Position numbers and translations under genes: made by a program
Shown here: in pieces, positions 1-7,448 of the stretch
Numbering within the stretch: position 1 is the first letter of the stretch
Layout of the letters: each line of letters opens with the position of its first letter
NCBI GenBank assembly: GCA_020432595.1
Contig: JAGQGA010000217.1
Location: forward strand, 1-8,215
DNA from: Anaerolineales bacterium
GTDB taxonomy: Bacteria; Chloroflexota; Anaerolineae; Promineifilales; Promineifilaceae
Direction of reading: 5' to 3'
Length of the DNA stretch: 8,215 nucleotides
The notes under the pieces: generated by a model
Told to the model about the DNA's origin: nothing
Databases searched by the model: none
What the model saw: the letters and a program-made list of their open reading frames with translations, nothing else

Positions 1-52
1 AAGGGGATAAGATAATGAACAGGGAGAACGATTGAACAGCTTGCTTAGGCAA

Positions 53-60
53 AAGGAGGA
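53..60 (+). promoter_or_regulatory. Ribosome binding site of the regulator gene
   Basis: AAGGAGGA is a near-perfect Shine-Dalgarno core. It ends two bases before the ATG at 63, so the AGGAGG core sits only three bases from the start, closer than the usual five to nine. The start is still preferred because the winged-helix domain begins at residue 3 and no later start would keep it whole. Confidence 0.6.
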
Positions 61-62
61 CA

Positions 63-2840
63 ATGGCGCAATTAAAGCTGTTTTTGTTGGGCGGGGCGGG
101 GCTGAAGCTAGACGGAGAGCCGCTCGTGGGTTTGGCTTCGCGTAAGGCCGAAGCACTGTTGATTTATCTGGCGTGCCAGCCGCAGCCGCAGCCGCGTGAC
201 CTGCTGGCAACGCTGTTGTGGGACGACCGGCCGCAGCAGCGGGCATTGGGCAATTTGAGCGTGCTGTTGAGCAGTTTACGCAAGCCATTGGGGGAGTTGT
301 TGCTGAGTTCACGCCAAACGGTGGGGTTGGACGAGGCCGGGGTGTGGGCAGATGCGCTGGTGCTGGCGCGGGCTGTGGGGGCGGTGGCGCACAAACCTTT
401 GACGGGGGAAACGGCCGTTTCCCTGCAAACCACCCTCGCCCTTTACCATGGCGACTTTCTCACCGGTTTTGCCATTCGTGACGCTTCCGCCTTTGAAGAG
501 TGGCAACTGCTGGAACAAGAGCGGCTGCACCGGTTGGCAACGGCCGGGTGGGAGCAGTTAACCACCTATTACTTGGAAAAACAGCAGTGGGCGGTTGGGA
601 TTGCCGCCGCACAGCAGTTGCTGCGGCTGGACCCCCTACGTGAGCGAGCGCAGCGGCAGTTGATGCAGCTTTTGGCTGGGGACGGGCAGCGCCACGCCGC
701 GCTGGCGCAGTTTGACCAGTGCCGCCAACTGCTGGCCGATGAGCTGGGGGTGGAGCCGGAGGCGGAGACGGTGGCGTTGGCGGCGAGAATTCGGGCAGGG
801 GAGCAGGGGAGCAGGGGAGCAGGGGAGACCATTTCCCCCCTGCTCTCCCGCCTTCCTGCTCCCCTGCACAATTTACCAAGTGCTACTACCCCCCTTGTCG
901 GACGAGAGATCGAACTGGCGGCCATTGCTACGCGGTTGGCTGAGCCGAATTGTCGGTTGTTAACGCTGCTGGGGCCGGGCGGGGTTGGGAAGACACGGCT
1001 GGCACTGGCGGCGGCGGAAGCGGTGGCCAAAACGTCAACGGCCGTTTTTCCGCACGGTATTTGGTTTGTCTCGCTGGCTGAATTGGACAGTGGGGCGCTG
1101 CTGCCAACCACCATCGCCGATGCCGTTAATTTATCGCTGGCGGGTACGGCCTCGCACCAGGCGCAGCTTTTAGGCTATTTGCGACAAAAGCAACTGCTGT
1201 TGGTGTTGGACAATGCCGAACATTTGCTGGCAGAAACGGCCGTTATCCGCCTATTGCAGCAGCTTTTAACCCATACCCCCGGTCTCAAACTGCTGGTCAC
1301 ATCGCGGGAGCGGCTGGATTTGCGCGGGGAATGGCTGTTGCCCGTGGAAGGGCTGCCCATTCCTACGGTTGCACCCGGAGAAGAGACGTATGCAGCGGCG
1401 ACGTTGTTTGTGCAGTGTGCCCAGCGGGTGCGGCCAGAATTTCAGCTAACGGCGGCGAATCGGGAAGCGGTGTGGCGTATTTGCCAGCTTGTGGAGGGGG
1501 TTCCGCTGGGGATTGAGCTGGCGGCGACGTGGCTGCGGCTGCTGACGTGTGCGGAAATTGGGGCAGAAATCGGCCGTTCTTATGACTTCCTCAGCGATGC
1601 CCCCCGCGCCGTGGCTGAACGGCACCAAAGTTTGCAGGCTGTTTTTGCCTACTCCTGGAAGCTGCTGACGGCCAACGAGCAGCAAATGCTGGCGCGATTG
1701 GCCGTGTTTCGCGGTGGGTTTAGCCGAGAGGCGGCGCAAGCGGTGGTGCAAGCTGATTTACCAACGCAGGCAACGCTGCCACTGCTGGCTTCGCTGGTGG
1801 ACAAATCTTTTTTGCGGGTGCGCCAACCGGGGCGGTATGAAATGCACGCCATGCTGCGGCAATATGCGGCGGAGAAGCTGTCGCCAGCCGAGCAGGAACG
1901 GGTGCAGGATCGCCATGCGGCGTTTTATGCGACGTTGTTACAGCGGTGGCTGCGTCCACTGCAAGGGGGCGACCAGTTGGCGGCGTTGGATGGGATTCGG
2001 CTGGAGCTGGAGAATGTGCGGGCGGGATGGCGTTGGGCGTTGGAACGGCCGTTACAGGTGGCCGCCCTCCCCAATTGGCAGTCGCTGGTGCAGGATATGA
2101 GTGACACGATGTTTTACTTTTTCACCATGCGAAGCTGGTTTGAAGAGGGGGCGCAACTGCTGGGACAGGTGGTGGCATGGCTGGAGCAATGGAGGGAAGA
2201 AACGGCCGTTTTGCGCTGGCGAATTCAAGCGCGGCATGGGTGGCTGCAATTTTTGTGCGGGCAGACGGTGCAGGGGGAGGAAACGCTGTGCCACAGCTTG
2301 ACGCAGTTGGCTGGAGAGGAGGCAGAAACGATTTTTTGCCACAATTATTTGGGTGCGGCAGCGTTTTATCGGCAGGATGAGGCTGGGGCGTTGGGTCATT
2401 TGCAGCAAGCGTTGGTGCTGGCGCAGCGGCTGGGCGACCCGTTGGGCGAGGCGATTGCGCTGGATATTATGGGGCGGGTGCAAATGTATCGGCAGGATTT
2501 TGATGCGGCGGAGTCGCTGCTGCAAGCCAGTTTGGCGCGTAAACGGCCGTTAGGCGACCGCTTTGGCATGGGGTTTTCGCTGCAAAATTTGGGGGCGGTG
2601 GCGCAGGCACTGGGGCAACCGGAACGGGCGCGGCGATTGTACGAAGAAAGTTTGGCCCTGCGTGAGGAAATGGGGGATCGGCGCGGAATGGGGCTGTGTT
2701 TGGAAAAGCTGGGGGATTTGGCACTGGCGGCGGGGGATGGCGCGGCGGCGCGGCGGCTGTATGAACGGTGTGAGGCCTTGTTTAGCGAGATTGGCAATGT
2801 GGAGGCGGCAACGGCCGTTCGTACCAAAATTGCTGTCTAA
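63..2840 (+). CDS. AfsR/SARP-like transcriptional regulator: winged helix, BTAD, NB-ARC ATPase and TPR repeats
   Basis: Predicted cytoplasmic signal-transducing transcription activator of 925 residues. Residues about 3-90 look like an OmpR/SARP-type winged helix that would bind DNA. Residues about 96-242 are a bacterial transcriptional activation (BTAD) domain, with YHGDFLTGF, the EEWQLLEQERLHRL helix and the typical end DELGVEPEAET. A linker (about 243-275) leads to a STAND/NB-ARC ATPase with Walker A GPGGVGKT (304-311), Walker B LLLVLDN (378-384), a TSRERL sensor (413-418) and the GVPLGIELAA motif (479-488). Residues about 720-920 are TPR-like helical repeats (QDEAGALGHLQQAL, QDFDAAESLLQASL, QPERARRLYEESLAL). 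In this family ATP or ADP and a ligand or partner on the TPRs are thought to switch activity; the ligand here is unknown. Part of the linker is encoded by a GCAGGGGA tandem repeat. The gene is convergent with the next one and its targets cannot be read from the window. Confidence 0.9.
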   Translation: MAQLKLFLLGGAGLKLDGEPLVGLASRKAEALLIYLACQPQPQPRDLLATLLWDDRPQQRALGNLSVLLSSLRKPLGELLLSSRQTVGLDEAGVWADALVLARAVGAVAHKPLTGETAVSLQTTLALYHGDFLTGFAIRDASAFEEWQLLEQERLHRLATAGWEQLTTYYLEKQQWAVGIAAAQQLLRLDPLRERAQRQLMQLLAGDGQRHAALAQFDQCRQLLADELGVEPEAETVALAARIRAGEQGSRGAGETISPLLSRLPAPLHNLPSATTPLVGREIELAAIATRLAEPNCRLLTLLGPGGVGKTRLALAAAEAVAKTSTAVFPHGIWFVSLAELDSGALLPTTIADAVNLSLAGTASHQAQLLGYLRQKQLLLVLDNAEHLLAETAVIRLLQQLLTHTPGLKLLVTSRERLDLRGEWLLPVEGLPIPTVAPGEETYAAATLFVQCAQRVRPEFQLTAANREAVWRICQLVEGVPLGIELAATWLRLLTCAEIGAEIGRSYDFLSDAPRAVAERHQSLQAVFAYSWKLLTANEQQMLARLAVFRGGFSREAAQAVVQADLPTQATLPLLASLVDKSFLRVRQPGRYEMHAMLRQYAAEKLSPAEQERVQDRHAAFYATLLQRWLRPLQGGDQLAALDGIRLELENVRAGWRWALERPLQVAALPNWQSLVQDMSDTMFYFFTMRSWFEEGAQLLGQVVAWLEQWREETAVLRWRIQARHGWLQFLCGQTVQGEETLCHSLTQLAGEEAETIFCHNYLGAAAFYRQDEAGALGHLQQALVLAQRLGDPLGEAIALDIMGRVQMYRQDFDAAESLLQASLARKRPLGDRFGMGFSLQNLGAVAQALGQPERARRLYEESLALREEMGDRRGMGLCLEKLGDLALAAGDGAAARRLYERCEALFSEIGNVEAATAVRTKIAV
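795..867. repeat. GCAGGGGA tandem repeat with inverted GC-rich arm inside the regulator gene
   Basis: Four perfect units of the 8-base word GCAGGGGA occupy 795-826. After a short stretch, 838-867 is the complementary type of sequence; for example CCTGCTCCCCTGC at 855-867 is the exact reverse complement of 795-807. The whole could fold into a long hairpin. It lies in the coding sequence for the linker between BTAD and ATPase domains (about residues 245-268, rich in Gly, Glu, Arg, Ser and Pro) and keeps the frame open. It looks like an insertion of a dispersed repeat tolerated in a flexible linker. Confidence 0.8.
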
Positions 2841-2893
2841 TTTGTGATTGGTAGGGGCAGCCTGCCCTACCAATCACAAATTCCCTATTTTTT
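2841..2893 (+). terminator. Hairpin terminator between convergent genes
   Basis: Perfect 16-base arms, TTTGTGATTGGTAGGG at 2841-2856 and its reverse complement at 2865-2880, enclose 8 bases. The hairpin starts directly after the TAA of the regulator, and a run of six T follows at 2888-2893, so it reads best as an intrinsic terminator for the plus strand. It may also act on the minus-strand gene, whose stop is at 2885-2887, but no T-run follows on that side. The GTAGGGGCAG...CTGCCCTAC core resembles dispersed intergenic repeats, so it may have arrived as a repeat unit. Confidence 0.65.
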
Positions 2894-4858
2894 AAGCGTG
2901 AGCGGCAGGAAGGTTTGGTGCAATTCGTTGACGACGGTGAGCCGCACGGGGATGGTGGCGGGGATGGTTTCGATAGAACGGCCGTTTACACTGGCCTGTA
3001 CCGTCACAGACCCCAAATCGTGGGTACCCACGCCCAACCCGCTGCCGTTGATGGTTAGCATGACCTGTTGTGAAGCCCCAAAAGAGCCGTTAGTTTGAGC
3101 GGCCGTGACCCGTTCTGGCGTTTGTAGCGACCAGTTGATACTGTCGCTGCCGCTGTTGTACAGCGATAACATTGCGGATGCAGCCGTGCGCCCATCGGTG
3201 AGCAGGTTGATTGCCGTGGGGTTGAGCCGCAAATTGGCCTGTGCCGCCACGCCGGTGCGAGCCGCATTTTGGCGGTGCATCGGCCAGTCGGCTTCGCGGG
3301 CACCGTCGGGCAAATCCCAAACGATGAGGCGGCTGTTGCTGGCAACCAGCTCCAAAATGCCATCACCATCTACATCACCGACGGCAGGAGTGTTGAGCTG
3401 AAGGCCGTCGGCATAGTACAGCGGCAGCCCGTTGGGGAAGGCGGTGGTGGTTAGCTGCTGGCCGTTGCCGTCAATGATAGCGATAGACCAGCTTTGGGCG
3501 ATAAAGATTTCCATTTTGCCGTCGTTGTCGTAATCGGCCAATACAAAGCTTTTTTCGACGTTGAAGGTACTGGTGTTGCCAAATTCGGTGCGGGGGGTCA
3601 TGGGGAAGCCGGAAACGGCCGTTCCATCTTCATGCCAGGCGTATAGCTGGCTGTCCATGGCGGCGACGATAATTTCCGGCCGTTCATCCCCAGCAATATC
3701 GCCAATTACCGGGGAAGCTGGCACCGTGCCGCCCACCGCCTTGCCACCGCCCCAGCCGGGCAAATCGTTGCCCAGGTGGTCAAAACCAAACAGGCGATAG
3801 CCATTGGTTGGGTGGCTGGTGCTAAAGGTGTTGTAAAAAGTGCCTGTCCCCACAAAAATCTCCAAATCTCCATCGCCGTCTACGTCATCAATCGCGGGGC
3901 TAGATTGAATGGTTTCCAGCATGTAGCGGGGGAAACCGGGCAGCAGCTTGCCAAAGCGGTCAACAGCATAGAGGCTGCCGCCACAGTAATCGCTGGCCCA
4001 TCCGGCCGGCAGCACATAGGGGCAGCTCCAGTTGAGGCTGCCGCCGGGGTAACTATTGCCAAAATACCCTTCATCGGTGCCAATCACGATGTCGAGATAG
4101 CCATCTTGATCCAGATCGGCCAGGGCAGGGGAACTCCAGATGGTGTCGGCTACCCGTCCCACCAGAATATCCCAGCCAAAGCGTGAGTAGTGGGCGCTGG
4201 TAATGGGAAAACCTGCAACAAGGGAACCGTTATGATGTAGGGCATAAAGCCCCTTATCAAAGCTGCCAAACACGATTTCCATGTCCCCGTCCTGGTCAAG
4301 ATCGCCCAAAGCCGGGGTGCTGTACACGGTGTCGGTACAGCCCAGAGGGGCGACAGCTTCATCGCGGGTGCGGAACGGCCAGCCAGATTTGACCTGCCCA
4401 TTGTGTTCCAAAACGATCACGCCGCCCTGGGTACATTTGCTGCTGTTGATGGTGCCTGCCCCAATGACAATCTCCATCTGCCCATCGCCGTCAAGGTCGG
4501 CGACAGCAGGGGAGGAATTGATTTCATGGCTGTTGCCGCTCATGCCAAATGGCCCGGCAATGTCCACATCCCACAGTAGAGAGCCGTTGCTGCCTCCATC
4601 CTGAAAGGCCATGACGTGGCCGCTGCTGGTAGCAATCACAATGTCGTTGCGCCCGTCGCCGGTAATGTCGGTGATGACAGGGGAAGCGCGGTGGCAGTCG
4701 CTGTGGCTGCCGCAGCTTTGTGACGGCAGGTTGTCTTGCCGCCAGCGGGGTGACACAATGCCGTTGCTGGCTTGCGTTTTGTTGGTGAGAAGGAGTAGGG
4801 GGAGGACAAGAACCAGAAGCAGCCAAGGTAAATAAGACCGGGGATTAACTATTTTCAT
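2885..4858 (-). CDS. Secreted FG-GAP/VCBS repeat protein with Ig/BACON-like domain
   Basis: Predicted exported 657-residue protein. The ATG at 4858 is chosen because it gives a clean signal peptide: Lys and Arg, then LPWLLLVLVLPLLLL (10-24) and a likely cut near TQA-S at 30. An AGAAAGAG stretch lies about 10 bases upstream. A GTG at 4924 would add 22 residues before the signal and is less likely. Eight FG-GAP repeats with DxDxDG-type calcium loops lie near residues 60-88, 117-134, 182-200, 244-260, 320-337, 382-400, 438-455 and 490-506, suggesting a beta-propeller. The sixth loop is degenerate (IAGDERPE). Six cysteines (49, 55, 142, 174, 279, 292) could form disulfides outside the cell. WPMHRQNAARTG (525-536) closes the propeller. 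Residues about 545-645 resemble an Ig-like or BACON domain. The protein ends in TFLPLTLKK. Role is inferred only as surface or extracellular binding; the partner is unknown. Confidence 0.85.
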   Translation of the reverse strand: MKIVNPRSYLPWLLLVLVLPLLLLTNKTQASNGIVSPRWRQDNLPSQSCGSHSDCHRASPVITDITGDGRNDIVIATSSGHVMAFQDGGSNGSLLWDVDIAGPFGMSGNSHEINSSPAVADLDGDGQMEIVIGAGTINSSKCTQGGVIVLEHNGQVKSGWPFRTRDEAVAPLGCTDTVYSTPALGDLDQDGDMEIVFGSFDKGLYALHHNGSLVAGFPITSAHYSRFGWDILVGRVADTIWSSPALADLDQDGYLDIVIGTDEGYFGNSYPGGSLNWSCPYVLPAGWASDYCGGSLYAVDRFGKLLPGFPRYMLETIQSSPAIDDVDGDGDLEIFVGTGTFYNTFSTSHPTNGYRLFGFDHLGNDLPGWGGGKAVGGTVPASPVIGDIAGDERPEIIVAAMDSQLYAWHEDGTAVSGFPMTPRTEFGNTSTFNVEKSFVLADYDNDGKMEIFIAQSWSIAIIDGNGQQLTTTAFPNGLPLYYADGLQLNTPAVGDVDGDGILELVASNSRLIVWDLPDGAREADWPMHRQNAARTGVAAQANLRLNPTAINLLTDGRTAASAMLSLYNSGSDSINWSLQTPERVTAAQTNGSFGASQQVMLTINGSGLGVGTHDLGSVTVQASVNGRSIETIPATIPVRLTVVNELHQTFLPLTLKK

Positions 4859-5067
4859 TTGCACATTACTCTTTCTAATTATTACAACCAATCCGTTACA
4901 AAAAGACAGGGGGACATGGCTCACTGGACTACAAATACGTTTTGGCTCGCCGTCCCTTAATCGCTGTCAGGATACGCTGATGATGCCATACAATAAATGG
5001 CGAATTGCTCCTACAGTATAGGATATTAGTATGAGATGGGGCTTACGGTTGGGCTTACCGGGGGTGA
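4859..5067. other. Gene-free spacer upstream of the FG-GAP gene
   Basis: This 209-base stretch, more AT-rich than its flanks, separates the stop of one minus-strand gene from the start of the next. I see no convincing promoter, terminator hairpin or small gene in it. Its length makes a separate promoter for the FG-GAP gene plausible; TAATAATT-like sequence (minus strand, around 4870-4885) is the only loose -10 candidate, without a matching -35. Confidence 0.4.
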
Positions 5068-6228
5068 TTATGAGAGGATTCTTTGGTAAACGGCGAGGAT
5101 GTGGGGCCAATTGTAGGTGTGGGTGGTGAACAAACGGCCGTTTTCCCCCAACCTTTGCCGCAGTTCAGGCGAGCTTAGTAGCCGGTCAAGCGTGGCGTTA
5201 AATTCGTCCTGGTTGTGGTAATAGAGACCACCATTGCTTTGGCGCACCTGCTGTTTGGTGACGTCACAACGGCCGTTCACCAAAACGGCCGTTCCCAGCA
5301 GCCACGCTTCCAAAATGATGATGGACAAACTTTCAAACAGCGAGGGCATGACGACAACTGTGGCTGCCTGAAGCCCGTCAAATTTGTCCTGCTCGGAAAC
5401 AAAGCCAATGGGGATGATGTCGGGATGGTTGGGGAGGGGGAACTGGGGTTGACCCGTCAGGACGAGTTTGAGCGGTTGGTTGGGGTGTTGTTGGCGGTAG
5501 TTGAGGAAATAGGTGATCAGTTCCGGCACGTTTTTGGCCTCGGCCAGCCGGCCGCCATAAAACAGAAACGGCTCATGCAGGTTGTAATTTTGCCGGAAGC
5601 GGTTGGCGGAAACGTCGGCGGGTGAGGTGAGACCGAGGGCGGCGATGTGGCTGGAAACGGCCGTTCCCGTCACCCTTTCCACCAATTCCTGCTCGGCGCG
5701 GGTCAGGTAAATGATGTGGCGCGGCAGGTGGAAAAGGGCACGGAAGGCATTGAGGTAAAGAAATGGCTCGTCGTGGGCCGTCGGCACCAAAATCGCTTTG
5801 TCGGCCACCAGCGGCAGGCCAAAAAAAGTGGTGGCGTAGACATAGGTGAAAAAGAGAAAGTGGTCGTATTGGCTGGCGTGCTGCTGGATATGGCGCAGCA
5901 GCGGGGTGGAAAAAGGGCCTTCGCGTTGAATCCACGCCATTTGCTCGGTCAGAGTAGGGTTGGAAAGCAAAAACAGCCCCGTTTGCTGCTGCGATTGCTG
6001 CCAGTTGCGCGGACTGTCCACGGGAAAACGATGGATGGTAACGCCGTTTAGTTCAGACTCTCCCGCAGGGTAGTGGTTAGCCCAAGTGGTGTAGTCATGG
6101 GCGCAGGTGGTTAGCACGTGGACTTCGGCCAGTGCCGTAAGCTGCTCGGCAAGCTGGCGGGCGGCACTTTCGGAGCCGCCGTGAATGTCGGAGCCGTACC
6201 GTTGAACGACAAGGGCAAGACGAGGCAT
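5068..6228 (-). CDS. Glycosyltransferase family 4 (GT-B fold)
   Basis: Predicted 386-residue cytosolic or membrane-associated sugar transferase that would move a sugar from a nucleotide-sugar donor to a growing glycan. The N-terminal half has the opening VVQRYGSDIHGGSE (7-20), typical of a GT4 subgroup, with the glycine-rich loop of a GT-B fold. The C-terminal half has FYGGRLAEAKN (223-233), a Rossmann-type segment LKLVLTG (253-259), GFVSEQDK (275-282) and the donor-site E-x7-E signature, E299 and E307, in PSLFESLSIIILEAWLLG. Length is normal for the family. No Shine-Dalgarno is evident; instead TATAAT lies four bases before the ATG. Its C-terminal half is clearly similar to the partial glycosyltransferase at 7492-8215, so the two are paralogues. 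Donor and acceptor cannot be told from sequence. Four AACGGCCGTT copies lie in the gene. Confidence 0.9.
   Translation of the reverse strand: MPRLALVVQRYGSDIHGGSESAARQLAEQLTALAEVHVLTTCAHDYTTWANHYPAGESELNGVTIHRFPVDSPRNWQQSQQQTGLFLLSNPTLTEQMAWIQREGPFSTPLLRHIQQHASQYDHFLFFTYVYATTFFGLPLVADKAILVPTAHDEPFLYLNAFRALFHLPRHIIYLTRAEQELVERVTGTAVSSHIAALGLTSPADVSANRFRQNYNLHEPFLFYGGRLAEAKNVPELITYFLNYRQQHPNQPLKLVLTGQPQFPLPNHPDIIPIGFVSEQDKFDGLQAATVVVMPSLFESLSIIILEAWLLGTAVLVNGRCDVTKQQVRQSNGGLYYHNQDEFNATLDRLLSSPELRQRLGENGRLFTTHTYNWPHILAVYQRILS
5268..5293. repeat. Paired AACGGCCGTT palindromes, 16-base period
   Basis: Two exact copies (5268-5277 and 5284-5293) are separated by only six bases. They encode the GTAVLVNGR segment just after the E-x7-E donor site of the glycosyltransferase, read in two different codon phases. 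This is the closest pair in the window. Confidence 0.9.
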
Positions 6229-6232
6229 GGGG

Positions 6233-6238
6233 ATTATA
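6233..6238 (-). promoter_or_regulatory. Candidate -10 box (TATAAT) immediately before the glycosyltransferase start
   Basis: A consensus TATAAT on the minus strand ends four bases before the ATG at 6228. A transcript begun from it would start at or within the first codon, implying leaderless translation, and no Shine-Dalgarno is visible. No good -35 sequence is present at 16-17 bases. The match may be chance. Confidence 0.3.
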
Positions 6239-6262
6239 CGTTTGCGGGCAGGACTGTTTTAG

Positions 6263-6322
6263 GGGATTGGAAATTGGGGATTGGAGATTGTGAACCTTCA
6301 ACAATCCCCAATCTCCAATCCC
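6263..6322. repeat. Inverted repeat of GATTGGAGATTG type at the end of a glycosyltransferase gene
   Basis: Two 21-base arms, 6263-6283 and 6302-6322, are reverse complements except for one base, with an 18-base loop. The arms are built of GGATTGG/GGGATTG units. The right arm overlaps the first base of the stop codon (6322-6324) of the glycosyltransferase to its right. No T-run follows on either strand, so it is not a standard terminator. It resembles dispersed intergenic repeats I associate with Chloroflexota and cyanobacteria. Confidence 0.8.
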
Positions 6323-7434
6323 TAATCTCCTGTTGGCAAATGCCCATTTGTGACCTCGTGTTGGATTTTCCGCAAAAACGACTGCAGATTTTGCTCCAGG
6401 CTGGCGGAGGTGTATTGTTGTGCCCAGGAAACGGCCGTTTCTTTCATCGTCTGGTACCGTTGCGGGTCATCCAGCAGCGCCAGCACTTCGGCGGCGGCGG
6501 CGGCGGGGTTGGCCTTGTCAAAGACGATACCGGCCGGGCCAGCGACTTCGGGCATGGGGGGGGCTAGATGAACGGCCGTTGGCACACCAAAAAAAAGCGA
6601 TTCGGCAATTGGCACGCAAAAACTTTCCCACTCCGAGGTCACAAACAGCAGCCTGGCGTTGGCAAACAGTGCCGCCAGCACCGCCGGGTTGTTCACCTGC
6701 CCGGTAAACATCACTCGCTTTTCTACCCCCCTGGCTGCTACCAACTGGTCAATTTGCCGCTGGTACTTGGGAGTTTGGTCACGATTACCCACAATCACCA
6801 GCACCGTATCGGGTCGCTGCTTGTTGATTTCGGCAAAAACTTCCACCAGAGCCAGGACATCCTTTTGCGGCACAATGCGCCCCACCAGCAGAAAATAATC
6901 CAGCTTGGCTAAATCGGTCGCCAGTTGGGCATCAGCCACACCGTCGGTGAAGTGGGAGGTGTCAATGCAGTAAAAAATCTTGTTGATTTTTTCCGGCGGG
7001 TAGCCCATAGATTGCAGCTCTTGGCGCATGTATTCGGTGTGGATGATGTATTGGTCAAATTTATCACGCAGCGACGGGCGCAGTTCGATCCCTTTTTGCG
7101 TCAAATATTCCAGATGGGCGTTTTGGCCGCGAAAGAGGTGGGGTGGGCAGATGCCGTGATAATCCATAATTTTGAATTCACGGCTGGCGAGGGCAATCTC
7201 GACGTTTTCGCTGTAGAGGGTGTAGTGAAACCAGAGAATGCCGTCGCCATTGTCCTGGTAAAATTGGGATTTCTGCGCGATTGCGCCATATTGCGGGGCA
7301 ATGTTGTCGGCGTAAATTGTCACCCTGGCACCCCATTGGCGCAGGATGCGGGCGGTGGAAATGGCGTAGTTGCTAATGGCATCACCGGGGGTCAGCCCGG
7401 CGGTCATGATGCTTACTTTGAGCGGGTTTGTCAT
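6322..7434 (-). CDS. Glycosyltransferase family 4 (GT-B fold), second copy of the cluster
   Basis: Predicted 370-residue sugar transferase of the GT4 type. The N-terminal domain opens KVSIMTAGLTPGDAISNYA (6-24), whose PGDAISN loop would face the acceptor. The donor domain has LLVGRIVPQKDV (182-193), VLVIVGN (211-217), VMFTGQV (241-247) and E-x7-E, E270 and E278, in SEWESFCVPIAESLFFGVP. It is only distantly related to its two neighbours and belongs to another GT4 subgroup. The start at 7434 is chosen because the fold's first strand begins at residue 6; no Shine-Dalgarno is seen, and the gap upstream is filled by an inverted repeat. Its end runs into another inverted repeat. The region coding for residues about 282-295 carries eight C and eight T in a row on the coding strand. 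It probably adds a sugar to a surface glycan; the substrate is unknown. Confidence 0.88.
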   Translation of the reverse strand: MTNPLKVSIMTAGLTPGDAISNYAISTARILRQWGARVTIYADNIAPQYGAIAQKSQFYQDNGDGILWFHYTLYSENVEIALASREFKIMDYHGICPPHLFRGQNAHLEYLTQKGIELRPSLRDKFDQYIIHTEYMRQELQSMGYPPEKINKIFYCIDTSHFTDGVADAQLATDLAKLDYFLLVGRIVPQKDVLALVEVFAEINKQRPDTVLVIVGNRDQTPKYQRQIDQLVAARGVEKRVMFTGQVNNPAVLAALFANARLLFVTSEWESFCVPIAESLFFGVPTAVHLAPPMPEVAGPAGIVFDKANPAAAAAEVLALLDDPQRYQTMKETAVSWAQQYTSASLEQNLQSFLRKIQHEVTNGHLPTGD

Positions 7435-7448
7435 AGAAATTTTGAATA

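Noticed and set aside
11..16. GATAAT as a -10 box for the regulator
   Set aside because: Only one loose hexamer, and any -35 would lie outside the window, so it cannot be supported.
569..1114. Long antisense reading frame (minus strand) within the regulator
   Set aside because: It is rich in Arg, Ser and Ala with no recognisable domain and lies wholly opposite a well-supported gene; typical antisense shadow in GC-rich DNA.
4859..4924. GTG at 4924 as start of the FG-GAP gene, adding 22 residues
   Set aside because: The ATG at 4858 places a normal signal peptide at the very N-terminus; the extension would put a hydrophobic stretch and basic residues ahead of it without need.
5039..5058. GGGCTTAC repeated twice with 12-base period, as possible operator or terminator
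   Set aside because: Only two short direct copies with no dyad symmetry and no T-run; compatible with chance.
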